Positions 1 to 8,062 of a stretch of 64,000 nt of DNA are shown piece by piece (position 1 is the stretch's first letter; each line of letters starts with the position of its first letter). The stretch covers positions 62,001 to 126,000 of the forward strand of contig CAVVOX010000004.1 in assembly GCA_963749875.1 (NCBI GenBank). Direction: 5' to 3'. The notes below the pieces were generated by a model. The model did not search any database. It was not told the origin of the DNA and saw only the letters and a list, made by a program, of their open reading frames with translations. Source of the DNA: JAHQVI01 sp963749875 (GTDB lineage: Bacteria > Pseudomonadota > Alphaproteobacteria > Rhizobiales > Rhodomicrobiaceae). The translations under genes were made by a program, and so were the position numbers.

Positions 1-724
1 GAACCGACGGTCCCGACAGCGAGACGCCCGCCACGGGCTCGCCATAGGCATTGAAGACCGGCGCAGCGATGCAGCGCATGCCCTCGGTTCGCTCCTCATT
101 GTCGATGGCGAAGCCGCGGCGGCGGATCGCGGCGAGTTCGGCCATGAATGCCTCACGCGTGGTGATCGCGTTCGCGGTGTAGCGCGGAAGCTCGTCCGGC
201 AACGACGCACGCGCCCGGTCTTCCGGCAGAAATGCCATGATCGCCTTGCCGATCCCCGACGCATGGCCGGGTCCCCGCGTGCCGGGGCGGAAAAACGCGC
301 GGATGGGCTCATGCGTTTCGACCTGGCTGATGTAGATCACCTCGCCGCGATCGAGTATGGCGAGGTTGGCGGTCTCGCCCGTCTCGCTCATGATGCGCTG
401 CATGACGGGGCGGCTTTGCTCGGCGATGCGGGTCCGCCCGACGAAGCTCATGCCGATCCGGAAAGTCTCCAGCCCGATATGCCAAAGCTGGTTCGTCTCG
501 TCGAACTCGACGATGCGGTGCTTCTTCAGCGTCGTGAGAATGCGGTAGCAGGTCGGAGCCGATTGTCCCCCGGCTTCGGCGATCCTGGTCAAGGACATCC
601 CGTTGCTCGAAGCGACCGTTTTGAGCACTTCCATCGCCCGGTCGAGCGACTGGATGATCGCGTCCTGCGACTTGTCATGAAAGGCCTTGGGACGGCCGCG
701 ATGCTTGACGGTTGCTGTGTCCAC
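1..724 (-). CDS. bhcR: IclR-family regulator of the bhc operon, C-terminus off window
   Basis: About 241 codons are visible; the C-terminus lies beyond the window edge. An N-terminal winged helix-turn-helix is followed by an IclR effector domain, readable from the ARMS-like SGIGKAI stretch and a later DNEE-x-TEGMRCIAAPVF segment typical of IclR ligand pockets. The GTG start at 724 was chosen because GAGGAG lies six bases upstream; no ATG with a ribosome site is available. It is divergent from bhcA, the same arrangement as bhcR in Paracoccus denitrificans, where the protein binds the bhc promoter region and responds to glyoxylate (family knowledge). Assignment to BhcR rather than another IclR member rests on this neighbourhood. 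Confidence 0.88.
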   Translation of the reverse strand, partial: MDTATVKHRGRPKAFHDKSQDAIIQSLDRAMEVLKTVASSNGMSLTRIAEAGGQSAPTCYRILTTLKKHRIVEFDETNQLWHIGLETFRIGMSFVGRTRIAEQSRPVMQRIMSETGETANLAILDRGEVIYISQVETHEPIRAFFRPGTRGPGHASGIGKAIMAFLPEDRARASLPDELPRYTANAITTREAFMAELAAIRRRGFAIDNEERTEGMRCIAAPVFNAYGEPVAGVSLSGPSV

Positions 725-762
725 AGCCAGCTCCTCGCAATTTCCAAAATATGTTTTCACAG

Positions 763-826
763 TCCGAAAAAATCATATCGCCTTGAATTCCATAGGGATA
801 GTAGAATTTTTCGGATCCTGAAAAAA
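763..826. promoter_or_regulatory. bhcR-bhcA intergenic operator candidates
   Basis: The AT-rich divergent region holds an inverted repeat (TCCGAAAAAAT at 763-773, ATTTTTCGGA at 806-815). Overlapping it at 807-826 is a near-palindrome TTTTTCGGATCCTGAAAAAA. TTTC-N-GAAA palindromes are typical IclR-family operators. Position between the two divergent starts supports a BhcR site, but this is inference. Confidence 0.5.
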
Positions 827-902
827 TATTTCAAAAAAATTGTGTTTCCGCTTCCCGCAAGCTAACCTCTACAAAAGTTCCTCATCTGGTGTCGAGGAAA
901 TC

Positions 903-2108
903 ATGGGAGACAAATATATGTCCACGCAGAATCCGGTTTTCATTCCCGGACCGACCAATATCCCGGAAGAGCTGCGCCGGGCCATCGACTATCCGTCGAT
1001 CGACCACCGCTCGGCCGTGTTCGTGGAGATGCTGAAGCCGGCTCTGGATGGTGTCAAACGCATTCTCAAGACGCAGCACGGCGAGACGATCATCTTCCCG
1101 GCGACGGGCACGGGCGCCTGGGAAGCGGCGGTCACCAACACCCTGTCGCCCGGCGACACCGTTCTCACCGGCCGTTACGGCATGTTCTGCGAGCGCTGGA
1201 TCGATCTGTGCAACCGGCACGGGCTCAAGGTCCAGATCATCGAGGAAGAGTGGGGCCGCGGCGCGCCTGTGGATCAGTTCGAGAAGGCGCTGAAAGCCGA
1301 CAACGCCCATTCGATCCGCGCCGTTCTCGTGACGCATAACGAGACTTCCACCGGCGTGCGTAGCGACGTCGCCGCCGTGCGCCGCGCACTCGATGCCGCA
1401 AACCACCCGGCGATGCTCTTCGTCGACGGCGTCAGCTCGATCGCCTCGATGGATTTCCGCATGGACGAATGGGGCGTCGACATCGCGATCACCGGGTCGC
1501 AGAAGGGGTTCATGCTGCCCGCCGGTCTGGCCATCCTCGGGATCAGCCGGAAGGCGAAAGAGGCCATGGCCTCGGCGAAATGCCCGCGCTGTTTTCTGGA
1601 TTTCCGCGACATGCTCCGCTCCTACCAGAATGGCGGGTTCCCCTACACGCCGCCGGTGAACCTGATCCGCGGGCTGGACGTGTCGATCCGGATGCTGGAG
1701 GCAGAAGGGCTCGACAATGTCTTTGCCCGGCATTTCCGCATCGCGGAGGGCGTGCGCAGAGCCGTTTCCGTCTGGAGCCTCAGATTGTGCGCACAGGAGC
1801 CGGAGCTTTATTCCGACACCGTCAGCACCATCCTCATGCCGCAGGGCTTCGACGGGACGAAGGTCGCCACCCATGCCGCCTCAAAATATGGCGTCGCTTT
1901 CGGCATCGGGCTGGGCAAGCTTGCCGGCAAGGTGTTCCGTATCGGCCATCTCGGCTCGATGACCGACGTCATGGCGCTGTGCGGCATCGCCACGGCGGAG
2001 ATGACCCTGGCGGATCTCGGCTTGCCCATCCGTCTCGGCTCGGGCGTTGCCGCCGCTCAGGACTATTACCGCAACAGTTTCAAGACCGTTCAAAATCAAG
2101 CCGCGTGA
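903..2108 (+). CDS. bhcA: Aspartate-glyoxylate aminotransferase BhcA
   Basis: First enzyme of the beta-hydroxyaspartate cycle: transfers the amino group of aspartate to glyoxylate, giving glycine and oxaloacetate. This is a class V PLP aminotransferase of 401 aa, starting FIPGPTNIPEE and carrying the PLP lysine in TGSQKGF (Lys201). The whole length resembles Paracoccus BhcA, including the C-terminal FRIGHLGS and LGSGVAAAQ stretches. ATG at 903 was chosen for a GAGG six bases upstream; ATG at 918 is possible. bhcB follows after 8 bases, so they are co-transcribed. The alternative name serine-glyoxylate aminotransferase is less likely because of the bhcBCD neighbours. Confidence 0.93.
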   Translation: MGDKYMSTQNPVFIPGPTNIPEELRRAIDYPSIDHRSAVFVEMLKPALDGVKRILKTQHGETIIFPATGTGAWEAAVTNTLSPGDTVLTGRYGMFCERWIDLCNRHGLKVQIIEEEWGRGAPVDQFEKALKADNAHSIRAVLVTHNETSTGVRSDVAAVRRALDAANHPAMLFVDGVSSIASMDFRMDEWGVDIAITGSQKGFMLPAGLAILGISRKAKEAMASAKCPRCFLDFRDMLRSYQNGGFPYTPPVNLIRGLDVSIRMLEAEGLDNVFARHFRIAEGVRRAVSVWSLRLCAQEPELYSDTVSTILMPQGFDGTKVATHAASKYGVAFGIGLGKLAGKVFRIGHLGSMTDVMALCGIATAEMTLADLGLPIRLGSGVAAAQDYYRNSFKTVQNQAA

Positions 2109-2116
2109 AGATCGCC

Positions 2117-3097
2117 ATGAACATCCGCAGCGTACCCGAAAGTTTGACAATTCCGACTTATGACGACGTCCTTGCCGCTCACGAGCGGATCGAGCCCTAT
2201 ATTCATCGAACGCCGGTGCTGACCAGCACGTTCATGAACAAGCTGACGGGCGCGCAGCTCTTCTTCAAATGCGAGAACTTCCAGAAGGCGGGCGCGTTCA
2301 AGGCGCGCGGCGCGTCCAACGCCGTTTTCGGTCTGAGCGAGGAAAAGGCCAAGCGCGGCGTCGCCACGCACTCATCCGGCAATCACGCTCTGTCGCTGTC
2401 CTACGCCGCCGGCCGGCGCGGTATCCCCTGCTATGTGGTTATGCCGCACACGGCGCCGCAGGCCAAGAAGGACGCCGTAATAGGCTATGGGGGACAGATC
2501 ACCGAATGCGAGCCATCGACGTCCTCGCGCGAGGCGGTGTTTGCCGAAGTGCAGGCCAAAACCGGCGCGGATTTCGTTCATCCCTATAACGATCCGCGGG
2601 TGATCGCCGGACAGGGGACGTGCTCGAAGGAAATGATCGAGGATCTGGGCGAACTCGACGCCGTCATCGCGCCGATCGGCGGCGGCGGCATGGTCTCCGG
2701 CACCTGCCTCACCCTGTCGAACATTGCGCCCTCGGTCGAAATCTATGCTGCCGAGCCGGAGCAGGCCGACGACGCCTATCGCAGTTTCAAAGCCGGCCAC
2801 ATCATTGCCGATGACGCCCCCGTTACCGTGGCCGACGGGCTGAAGGTGCCGCTGAAAGAGCTGACCTGGCATTTCGTGTCCAACTACGTGACCGACATCC
2901 TCACCGCCAGCGAGCAGGAAATCATCGACGCCATGCGGCTCATCTGGCAGCGGATGAAGATCGTGATGGAAGCGTCGTCGGCAGTTCCGCTCGCGACCAT
3001 CCTCAAGAATCGCGAACGCTTTGCCGGCAAACGCGTCGGTGTCATCATCACCGGCGGCAATGTCGATCTGGACAAACTCCCTTGGCTGAAGACCTGA
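2117..3097 (+). CDS. bhcB: Beta-hydroxyaspartate dehydratase BhcB
   Basis: Removes water from erythro-beta-hydroxyaspartate to give iminosuccinate. The 326-aa protein is a fold-type II PLP enzyme (serine racemase/threonine dehydratase family). It has KCENFQKAGAFKARGA with the PLP lysine at about 62, the SSGNHA asparagine loop near 90 and the phosphate-binding GGGG turn near 180. The open frame runs far upstream inside bhcA, but the ATG at 2117 gives the normal family length and follows the bhcA stop directly. A strong hairpin with T-run lies just after its stop, before bhcC. Confidence 0.92.
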   Translation: MNIRSVPESLTIPTYDDVLAAHERIEPYIHRTPVLTSTFMNKLTGAQLFFKCENFQKAGAFKARGASNAVFGLSEEKAKRGVATHSSGNHALSLSYAAGRRGIPCYVVMPHTAPQAKKDAVIGYGGQITECEPSTSSREAVFAEVQAKTGADFVHPYNDPRVIAGQGTCSKEMIEDLGELDAVIAPIGGGGMVSGTCLTLSNIAPSVEIYAAEPEQADDAYRSFKAGHIIADDAPVTVADGLKVPLKELTWHFVSNYVTDILTASEQEIIDAMRLIWQRMKIVMEASSAVPLATILKNRERFAGKRVGVIITGGNVDLDKLPWLKT

Positions 3098-3101
3098 CCC
3101 C

Positions 3102-3141
3102 GAGTTCGGTTCCGACGCAATCGGAACCGAACTCTATCTTT
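3102..3141 (+). terminator. Strong intrinsic terminator or attenuator between bhcB and bhcC
   Basis: A perfect 14-bp stem (3102-3115 with 3121-3134, loop of five) is followed by TATCTTTTTG. This is the textbook form of a Rho-independent terminator, yet it sits inside what should be a single operon, four bases after the bhcB stop. Confidence 0.75.
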
Positions 3142-3150
3142 TTGATTTTG

Positions 3151-3197
3151 TCGCGTTTTCGGACGGAAACCGGTTTCCACTTTTCCTGAAAACGCTT
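3151..3197. repeat. Rhizobiales-type palindromic intergenic repeat
   Basis: Nested palindromes: outer arms GCGTTTTC (3153-3160) and GAAAACGC (3188-3195), with inner perfect palindrome GGAAACCGGTTTCC. From memory, closely similar units occur in many copies in Rhizobiales genomes. It lies between the bhcB terminator and the bhcC ribosome site, so bhcC is preceded by about 60 bases of structured RNA. Confidence 0.55.
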
Positions 3198-3211
3198 TAG
3201 GAGACGAGACA

Positions 3212-4375
3212 ATGAACGCTCCCGCAAATCTCAGCAATCTTGAGGTCGGCTATGACGTCCCTGCAGTGGTCGGCATGGATGAGGCCGATATCCAGACGCC
3301 TTGCCTGGTCCTCGATCTCGACGCGCTCGAACGCAACATCAAGAAGATGGGCCAGCTCGCCAAGGAGATGGGCGTCCGCCACCGGGTGCACGGCAAGATG
3401 CACAAATCGGTGGACGTGGCGAAGCTGCAGCAGGAGCTTGGCGGCGCGTGCGGCGTTTGCTGCCAGAAGGTGTCCGAGGCGGAGGTCTTCGCGCGCGGCG
3501 GCATTAAGGACGTGCTGGTCTCCAACCAGGTCTGCGACCCGGCCAAGATCGACCGGCTGGCGCAGATCCCGAAGCTTGGAGCGCGCACCATCGTCTGCGT
3601 GGACAACCTCGCCAACATTGCCGATCTGTCGGCTGCGGCGCAAAAGCATGGCACCACCATCGAGTGCCTGGTGGAGATCGATTGCGGCGCGGGACGCTGC
3701 GGCGTCACCACGACGCCCGAAGTCGTGGAACTCGCCAAGGCCATCGACGCCGCGCCGGGGCTGAAGTTCTCAGGCCTTCAGGCCTATCAGGGCGCCATGC
3801 AGCACCTCGACAAATATGAGGACCGCAAGGAGAAGATCGACATTGCCGTGGCGATGGTGAAGGACGCGGTCGAGGCCTTGAAGAAGGAAGGGCTGGAGTG
3901 CGACATTGTCGGCGGCGGCGGCACCGGCAGCTATTATTTCGAGGGCAATTCGGGCGTCTATAACGAGTTGCAGTGCGGCTCGTATGCTTTCATGGACGCC
4001 GATTATGGCCGCATCCTCGACAAGGAAGGCAAGCGGATCGACAAGGGCGAATGGGAAAATGCGCTGTTCATCCTGACGAGCGTCATGAGCCATGCCAAGC
4101 CGGACAAGGCGATCTGCGATGCGGGCCTCAAGGCGCAGTCGGTGGATAGCGGGCTGCCGGTGATCTATGGGCGCGATGATGTCAAATACATCAAATGCTC
4201 CGATGAGCACGGCGTGATCTCCGATCCGAATGGCGTGTTGAAGATCAATGAGAAGCTGAGGCTGGTGCCGGGCCACTGCGATCCGACCTGCAATGTGCAT
4301 GACTGGTATGTCGGCGTGCGCAACGGCAAGGTCGAGGCGGTCTGGCCGGTCTCCGCCCGCGGCAAGGCCTATTAA
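3212..4375 (+). CDS. bhcC: Beta-hydroxyaspartate aldolase BhcC
   Basis: Condenses glycine with glyoxylate to form (2R,3S)-beta-hydroxyaspartate, the carbon-joining step of the cycle. The 387-aa protein is a fold-type III PLP enzyme of the D-threonine/3-hydroxy-D-aspartate aldolase family. Near residue 60 it has R-x-H-G-K-M-H-K, with Lys62 the expected PLP lysine, and near the C-terminus PGHCDPTCN, whose His and Asp bind the divalent metal in this family. The ATG at 3212 follows AGGAGA. bhcD begins 15 bases after its stop. Confidence 0.93.
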   Translation: MNAPANLSNLEVGYDVPAVVGMDEADIQTPCLVLDLDALERNIKKMGQLAKEMGVRHRVHGKMHKSVDVAKLQQELGGACGVCCQKVSEAEVFARGGIKDVLVSNQVCDPAKIDRLAQIPKLGARTIVCVDNLANIADLSAAAQKHGTTIECLVEIDCGAGRCGVTTTPEVVELAKAIDAAPGLKFSGLQAYQGAMQHLDKYEDRKEKIDIAVAMVKDAVEALKKEGLECDIVGGGGTGSYYFEGNSGVYNELQCGSYAFMDADYGRILDKEGKRIDKGEWENALFILTSVMSHAKPDKAICDAGLKAQSVDSGLPVIYGRDDVKYIKCSDEHGVISDPNGVLKINEKLRLVPGHCDPTCNVHDWYVGVRNGKVEAVWPVSARGKAY

Positions 4376-4390
4376 GGCAAAGGCGAGCCC

Positions 4391-5356
4391 ATGATCATTG
4401 TGAGGGAAGAGACCTGCCGGGAGATCATCGGCAGAGCCGAGGCTCTGGAGGCGGTGGAAGCGGTGTTCGGCGCGATGGCGCGTGGCGATGCCTATAATTT
4501 CCCCGTCATCCGCGAGGCGATCGGCCACGCCGATGCGCTCTACGGCTTCAAGTCAGGCTTCGACCGCGCCGGCCTCGTTCTGGGGCTGAAGTCAGGCGGC
4601 TATTGGCCGGGCAATGAGGACCGGGGGCTGACGAACCATCAGTCTACGGTCTTTCTATTCGATGCCGATACCGGCCGGCCGAAAGCAATCGTCGGCGGCA
4701 ACTATCTCACCGCGCTCAGAACCGCCGCCGCCTCTTCCGTCTCCATCAAGCATCTGGCGCGCAAGGACGCAAAGGTCCTCGGCATGGTCGGGGCCGGCTT
4801 CCAGTCGGCCTTCCAGATGCGCGCGGCGCTCGAGCAGCGCGCATTCGAGAAGGTGATCGGCTGGAATTTCCATCCGGAGATGCTGCCGCGCCTTGAGCAA
4901 ACGGCGAGCGAAGCGGGGCTTCCCTTCGAGGCTGTCGATCTGGACCGGCTCGGCGCCGAGGCGGACGTGATCATCACCATCACCTCCAGCTTCGCGCCGA
5001 TTCTCAAGCGCGCCCAGGTGAAGGCCGGTACACATCTGGCCTGCATGGGGACCGACACCAAAGGCAAGCAGGAGGTCGATGCCGAGCTGGTCGCCGCCGC
5101 GACGCTCTTCACGGACGAGGTGGCGCAGGCCGTGTCGATCGGTGAATGCCAGCACGCGGCCGGCATGGGCTTGATCGCCGAAGTGGACATCACGCCCATC
5201 GGCAAGGTTATCAATGGCGACCATCCCGGTCGCTCCAGTGAGGACGAAATCACCTTGTTCGACGGCACCGGCGTCGGGCTTCAGGATCTGGCGGTAGCGG
5301 ATAAGGTCGTGGACATTGCCCTCGCCAAAGGCGTCGCCGTAAACGTCGAATTTTGA
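4391..5356 (+). CDS. bhcD: Iminosuccinate reductase BhcD
   Basis: Reduces iminosuccinate to aspartate with NAD(P)H, closing the cycle by regenerating the amino donor for BhcA. The 321-aa protein belongs to the ornithine cyclodeaminase/mu-crystallin family. It has the family's early K-S-G-x-D stretch (FKSGFDR) near residue 55 and a Rossmann GxGxQ-type motif (MVGAGFQS) near 130. It is the last gene of the bhc operon and converges on the next gene. Position separates it from true ornithine cyclodeaminases, which it resembles in sequence. Confidence 0.92.
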   Translation: MIIVREETCREIIGRAEALEAVEAVFGAMARGDAYNFPVIREAIGHADALYGFKSGFDRAGLVLGLKSGGYWPGNEDRGLTNHQSTVFLFDADTGRPKAIVGGNYLTALRTAAASSVSIKHLARKDAKVLGMVGAGFQSAFQMRAALEQRAFEKVIGWNFHPEMLPRLEQTASEAGLPFEAVDLDRLGAEADVIITITSSFAPILKRAQVKAGTHLACMGTDTKGKQEVDAELVAAATLFTDEVAQAVSIGECQHAAGMGLIAEVDITPIGKVINGDHPGRSSEDEITLFDGTGVGLQDLAVADKVVDIALAKGVAVNVEF

Positions 5357-5361
5357 GTGCA

Positions 5362-5385
5362 GCAGCCAACCCGTCAGACGGCTGC
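5362..5385. terminator. Weak hairpin between convergent bhcD and the ScfR-like gene
   Basis: GCAGCC (5362-5367) pairs with GGCTGC (5380-5385) around a 12-base loop, in the 33-base gap between two convergent stops. No T-run follows, so this is only a candidate. Confidence 0.3.
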
Positions 5386-5389
5386 ATCC

Positions 5390-6796
5390 TCAACTCTCAT
5401 ACCGCGTGTTGCCGCGGCGGTTCGTGTCGATCGGCAGTTCGACGAAGAGCGGCTGGTGCGCGCGCTGCGAACAGGCCTGGCGGGGACACAGATAGCAGTT
5501 GATGCCGATCGGGCTGAAAAGCTGGCCGTCCTCGAGATTGAACGCGGCGGCATAACCGATCCTGTCGGCATATTTCAATTCGCATCCGAGTGCCAAAGCA
5601 AGGCGGTGGTCCTGGGTTTCCCGGCTGAAAACCGGCCGGTCGGCGGTGCGGCTGATGGTGAAGAACCGCTCGCCATTCGGCAATTCGACGAATTGCGGCA
5701 GGATGACGCCGGGGGCCTGGAATGCCGTGTGGATGTTCCAGACCGGGCACGCGCCGCCATATTCGGCCAGATTGAACGAGGTGGAGTTGAACCGCTTGGT
5801 AACGTTCCCGGCCTTGTCGACGCGCAGGAAGAAGAACGGCACGCCAGATGCGCCCTTGCGCTGGAGGGTCGTCAGCCGGTGGCAAACCTGCTCGAAGGAA
5901 ACGCCGAACGCGGCCGAGATCCGGTCGATGTCGTAGCGCGTGCGCTCGGCCGTTGAGAAGAACGCCTCATAGGGCATCAGGAAGGCGGCGGCGAAATAGT
6001 TCGCCAGCTCGACATGGCAGCGGGCGAGACCGCTTTCCGAGGTGACGCCGCTGTTCGCCGTCAGCTCGCTCAGCAGGTCCGGCAGCTCCACAAGGCACAG
6101 CACATGCGCAAGCTGGAACACCCGGTTCTGGTGATCGAGCGCCTCCGAGAGATGGACGACCGAAGCCTCCTGATCGTAGACCCGCAGGGCCTGGCTCATC
6201 TCCTCGACCGACTGCGTGCGCACCATGATCCCGTGCACTTTGCGCAATCGGGATTTGAGGACCGCATAGACATCGTCCGCCTCACAGGGTTCGGCGGCGC
6301 GCAATTCCTCCGCGGCGGCCTCCAGCCGGTCGAAATAATTCGAATGGTCGCGGAAAAAATCATGAATGATCGTTTCGGGTGACGAAGCCAGCAGATCCTC
6401 CGGCGCCAGCTCGCTACCCCGGCGCATGATCTTGTCCAGAGCCGCGTGGTGGCTGCGGTAAAGCTGGAGGAAGTGACCGACGAGGCGCGGCGCATGGTCG
6501 ATCGCGGCGCGCAGTTCCTGCAGATCGGGGGCTTCCTGGTCGAAAGCCAGATCCTGGAGCGCATTGCGCAGATCGGCGACCCGGTTCGAGGTCTCGTCTT
6601 TGACGAGATCGCGCCAGTCCACATGATAGGCGTCCGAGAGCGCCATCAGGACCTGCACGGACAGGCTGCGCTGGTTGTTCTCAAGAAGATTGAGATAGGC
6701 CGCGCTGATGCCGAGCGTCCGGGCCATCTCGGCCTGGGTCTGTTTCCGTGCCCGCCTCAATTGGCGAAGCCGCGGACCAACGAAGGTCTTACGCAC
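5390..6796 (-). CDS. ScfR/RamB-like short-chain fatty-acyl transcriptional regulator
   Basis: The 468-aa protein has an XRE helix-turn-helix (about 7-62, with QAEMARTLGISAAYLNLLE), an IrrE/ImmA-like M78 domain (about 190-310) and a C-terminal short-chain fatty-acyl regulator domain with a CYLCPRQAC cysteine cluster near 435-443. The class includes RamB/ScfR, which control acetate, ethylmalonyl-CoA and glyoxylate routes. Its location beside the bhc operon fits control of C2 metabolism. It is convergent with bhcD and divergent from the reductase gene at 6969; an inverted repeat lies in its upstream region. The exact target is inferred. Confidence 0.85.
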   Translation of the reverse strand: MRKTFVGPRLRQLRRARKQTQAEMARTLGISAAYLNLLENNQRSLSVQVLMALSDAYHVDWRDLVKDETSNRVADLRNALQDLAFDQEAPDLQELRAAIDHAPRLVGHFLQLYRSHHAALDKIMRRGSELAPEDLLASSPETIIHDFFRDHSNYFDRLEAAAEELRAAEPCEADDVYAVLKSRLRKVHGIMVRTQSVEEMSQALRVYDQEASVVHLSEALDHQNRVFQLAHVLCLVELPDLLSELTANSGVTSESGLARCHVELANYFAAAFLMPYEAFFSTAERTRYDIDRISAAFGVSFEQVCHRLTTLQRKGASGVPFFFLRVDKAGNVTKRFNSTSFNLAEYGGACPVWNIHTAFQAPGVILPQFVELPNGERFFTISRTADRPVFSRETQDHRLALALGCELKYADRIGYAAAFNLEDGQLFSPIGINCYLCPRQACSQRAHQPLFVELPIDTNRRGNTRYES

Positions 6797-6841
6797 CGTT
6801 CACTTCATTCCGTTCATTTACAACATTACAATATTAAGCTG

Positions 6842-6863
6842 GTGTTGCACCAACACGCAACAC
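6842..6863. promoter_or_regulatory. Inverted repeat upstream of the ScfR-like gene
   Basis: GTGTTGC (6842-6848) and GCAACAC (6857-6863) form a perfect 7-bp inverted repeat with an 8-base spacer, centred about 56 bases upstream of the regulator start in a divergent region. It could be the regulator's own operator. Confidence 0.5.
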
Positions 6864-6968
6864 ATAAACCCGAAAAGTGGTGAGGATCCGTCTCGGTGAT
6901 GTTAGCTTTCCCGAATGGAGAAAGCAGCCGGTCGGCTCCGATCGGCAATCAAGGGTGGAAACAGAGAA

Positions 6969-8021
6969 ATGCGGTACAAAGTCCTGATACTTGGCGCGTC
7001 CTACGGCTCACTTTTCGGCACCAAGCTCCTCATGGCCGGTCATGACGTGACGCTGGTCTGCCGGCAAGCGACGGCGCAATTGATCAATGAGCAAGGCACC
7101 GAGGTGCGCATCAAGCTGAAGGGCGAGGAGCATCACCGCGCAATTCTTTCGCCGGATCTACCGGGCGCGCTCGACGCCAAAGCACCGGAGAATGTGGACC
7201 CAGCGGCCTATGATCTGGTCGTCCTCGCCATGCAGGAGCCGCAATATTGCGTCCACGCGATCTGGACGCTGCTCGTCCGCATCGCCGAGGCCCGCCTGCC
7301 GTGCCTGTCGATCATGAATATGCCGCCGCTGACCTATCTGAAGCGGATTCCGAAGCTGGATACGTCGCGGCTGGAGTTGGCCTACAACAATGCCCGGGTC
7401 TGGGAGCGGTTCCAGCCGGAGCTGATGTCGCTCTGCTCGCCCGATCCGCAGGCCTTCCGTCCGCCCGAGGAAAAGCCGAATGTGCTGCATGTCGGCCTGC
7501 CGACCAATTTCAAGGCCGCCGCTTTCGGCAAGGCCAAGTGCAATGAGATGCTGGCCAGGCTTGAGGCCGATATCGCCGCCGTCCGTCTCGACGGAAAGGA
7601 CGTGCCGGTGAAGCTGAAGGTGCACGAGTCGCTCTTCGTCCCGCTCGCGAAATGGAGCATGCTGCTGACCGGTAATTACCGCTGCATCACGCGGGGCGGG
7701 GCGGTGGCGATCCGCGACGCGGTGCATGGCGATCTCGAAATGTCGCGCGCGATCTACGAGCATGTCGATGCGATCGTCCGGCGGCTCGGCGCCGATCCGG
7801 CCGATCACGTGCCCTTCGAGAAATACGCCAAGGCCGCCGAAAACCTGCTGAAGCCGTCTTCCGTCGCGCGCGCCGTCATGGCGGGCCAGCCCATGATCGA
7901 GCGGGTCGACAAGCTGGTGCAGCTGATCGGCCGGTCGCTGGGCATGGAGCACCCTGCCATTAACGAGACGGTCGCGACCGTCGATGCGGCCCTGGCGAGG
8001 AACCAGGTCCACGTGGCCTGA
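6969..8021 (+). CDS. Ketopantoate reductase-like NAD(P)-dependent oxidoreductase
   Basis: The 350-aa protein has an N-terminal Rossmann motif (LILGASYGSLFGTKL) and the overall layout of the ApbA/PanE 2-dehydropantoate 2-reductase superfamily. The ATG at 6969 was preferred over upstream codons in the same frame because the GGGTGGA purine stretch precedes it and the Rossmann fold then starts at residue 4. The length exceeds PanE (about 300 aa), so the substrate may differ. Lying next to the bhc locus and divergent from a C2 regulator, it might act on a keto or imino acid of that pathway; that is speculation. Confidence 0.7.
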   Translation: MRYKVLILGASYGSLFGTKLLMAGHDVTLVCRQATAQLINEQGTEVRIKLKGEEHHRAILSPDLPGALDAKAPENVDPAAYDLVVLAMQEPQYCVHAIWTLLVRIAEARLPCLSIMNMPPLTYLKRIPKLDTSRLELAYNNARVWERFQPELMSLCSPDPQAFRPPEEKPNVLHVGLPTNFKAAAFGKAKCNEMLARLEADIAAVRLDGKDVPVKLKVHESLFVPLAKWSMLLTGNYRCITRGGAVAIRDAVHGDLEMSRAIYEHVDAIVRRLGADPADHVPFEKYAKAAENLLKPSSVARAVMAGQPMIERVDKLVQLIGRSLGMEHPAINETVATVDAALARNQVHVA

Positions 8022-8062
8022 CGAAGCGGGCCCGGCGGCGGCGAAACGTGCCGGGGCGATGC

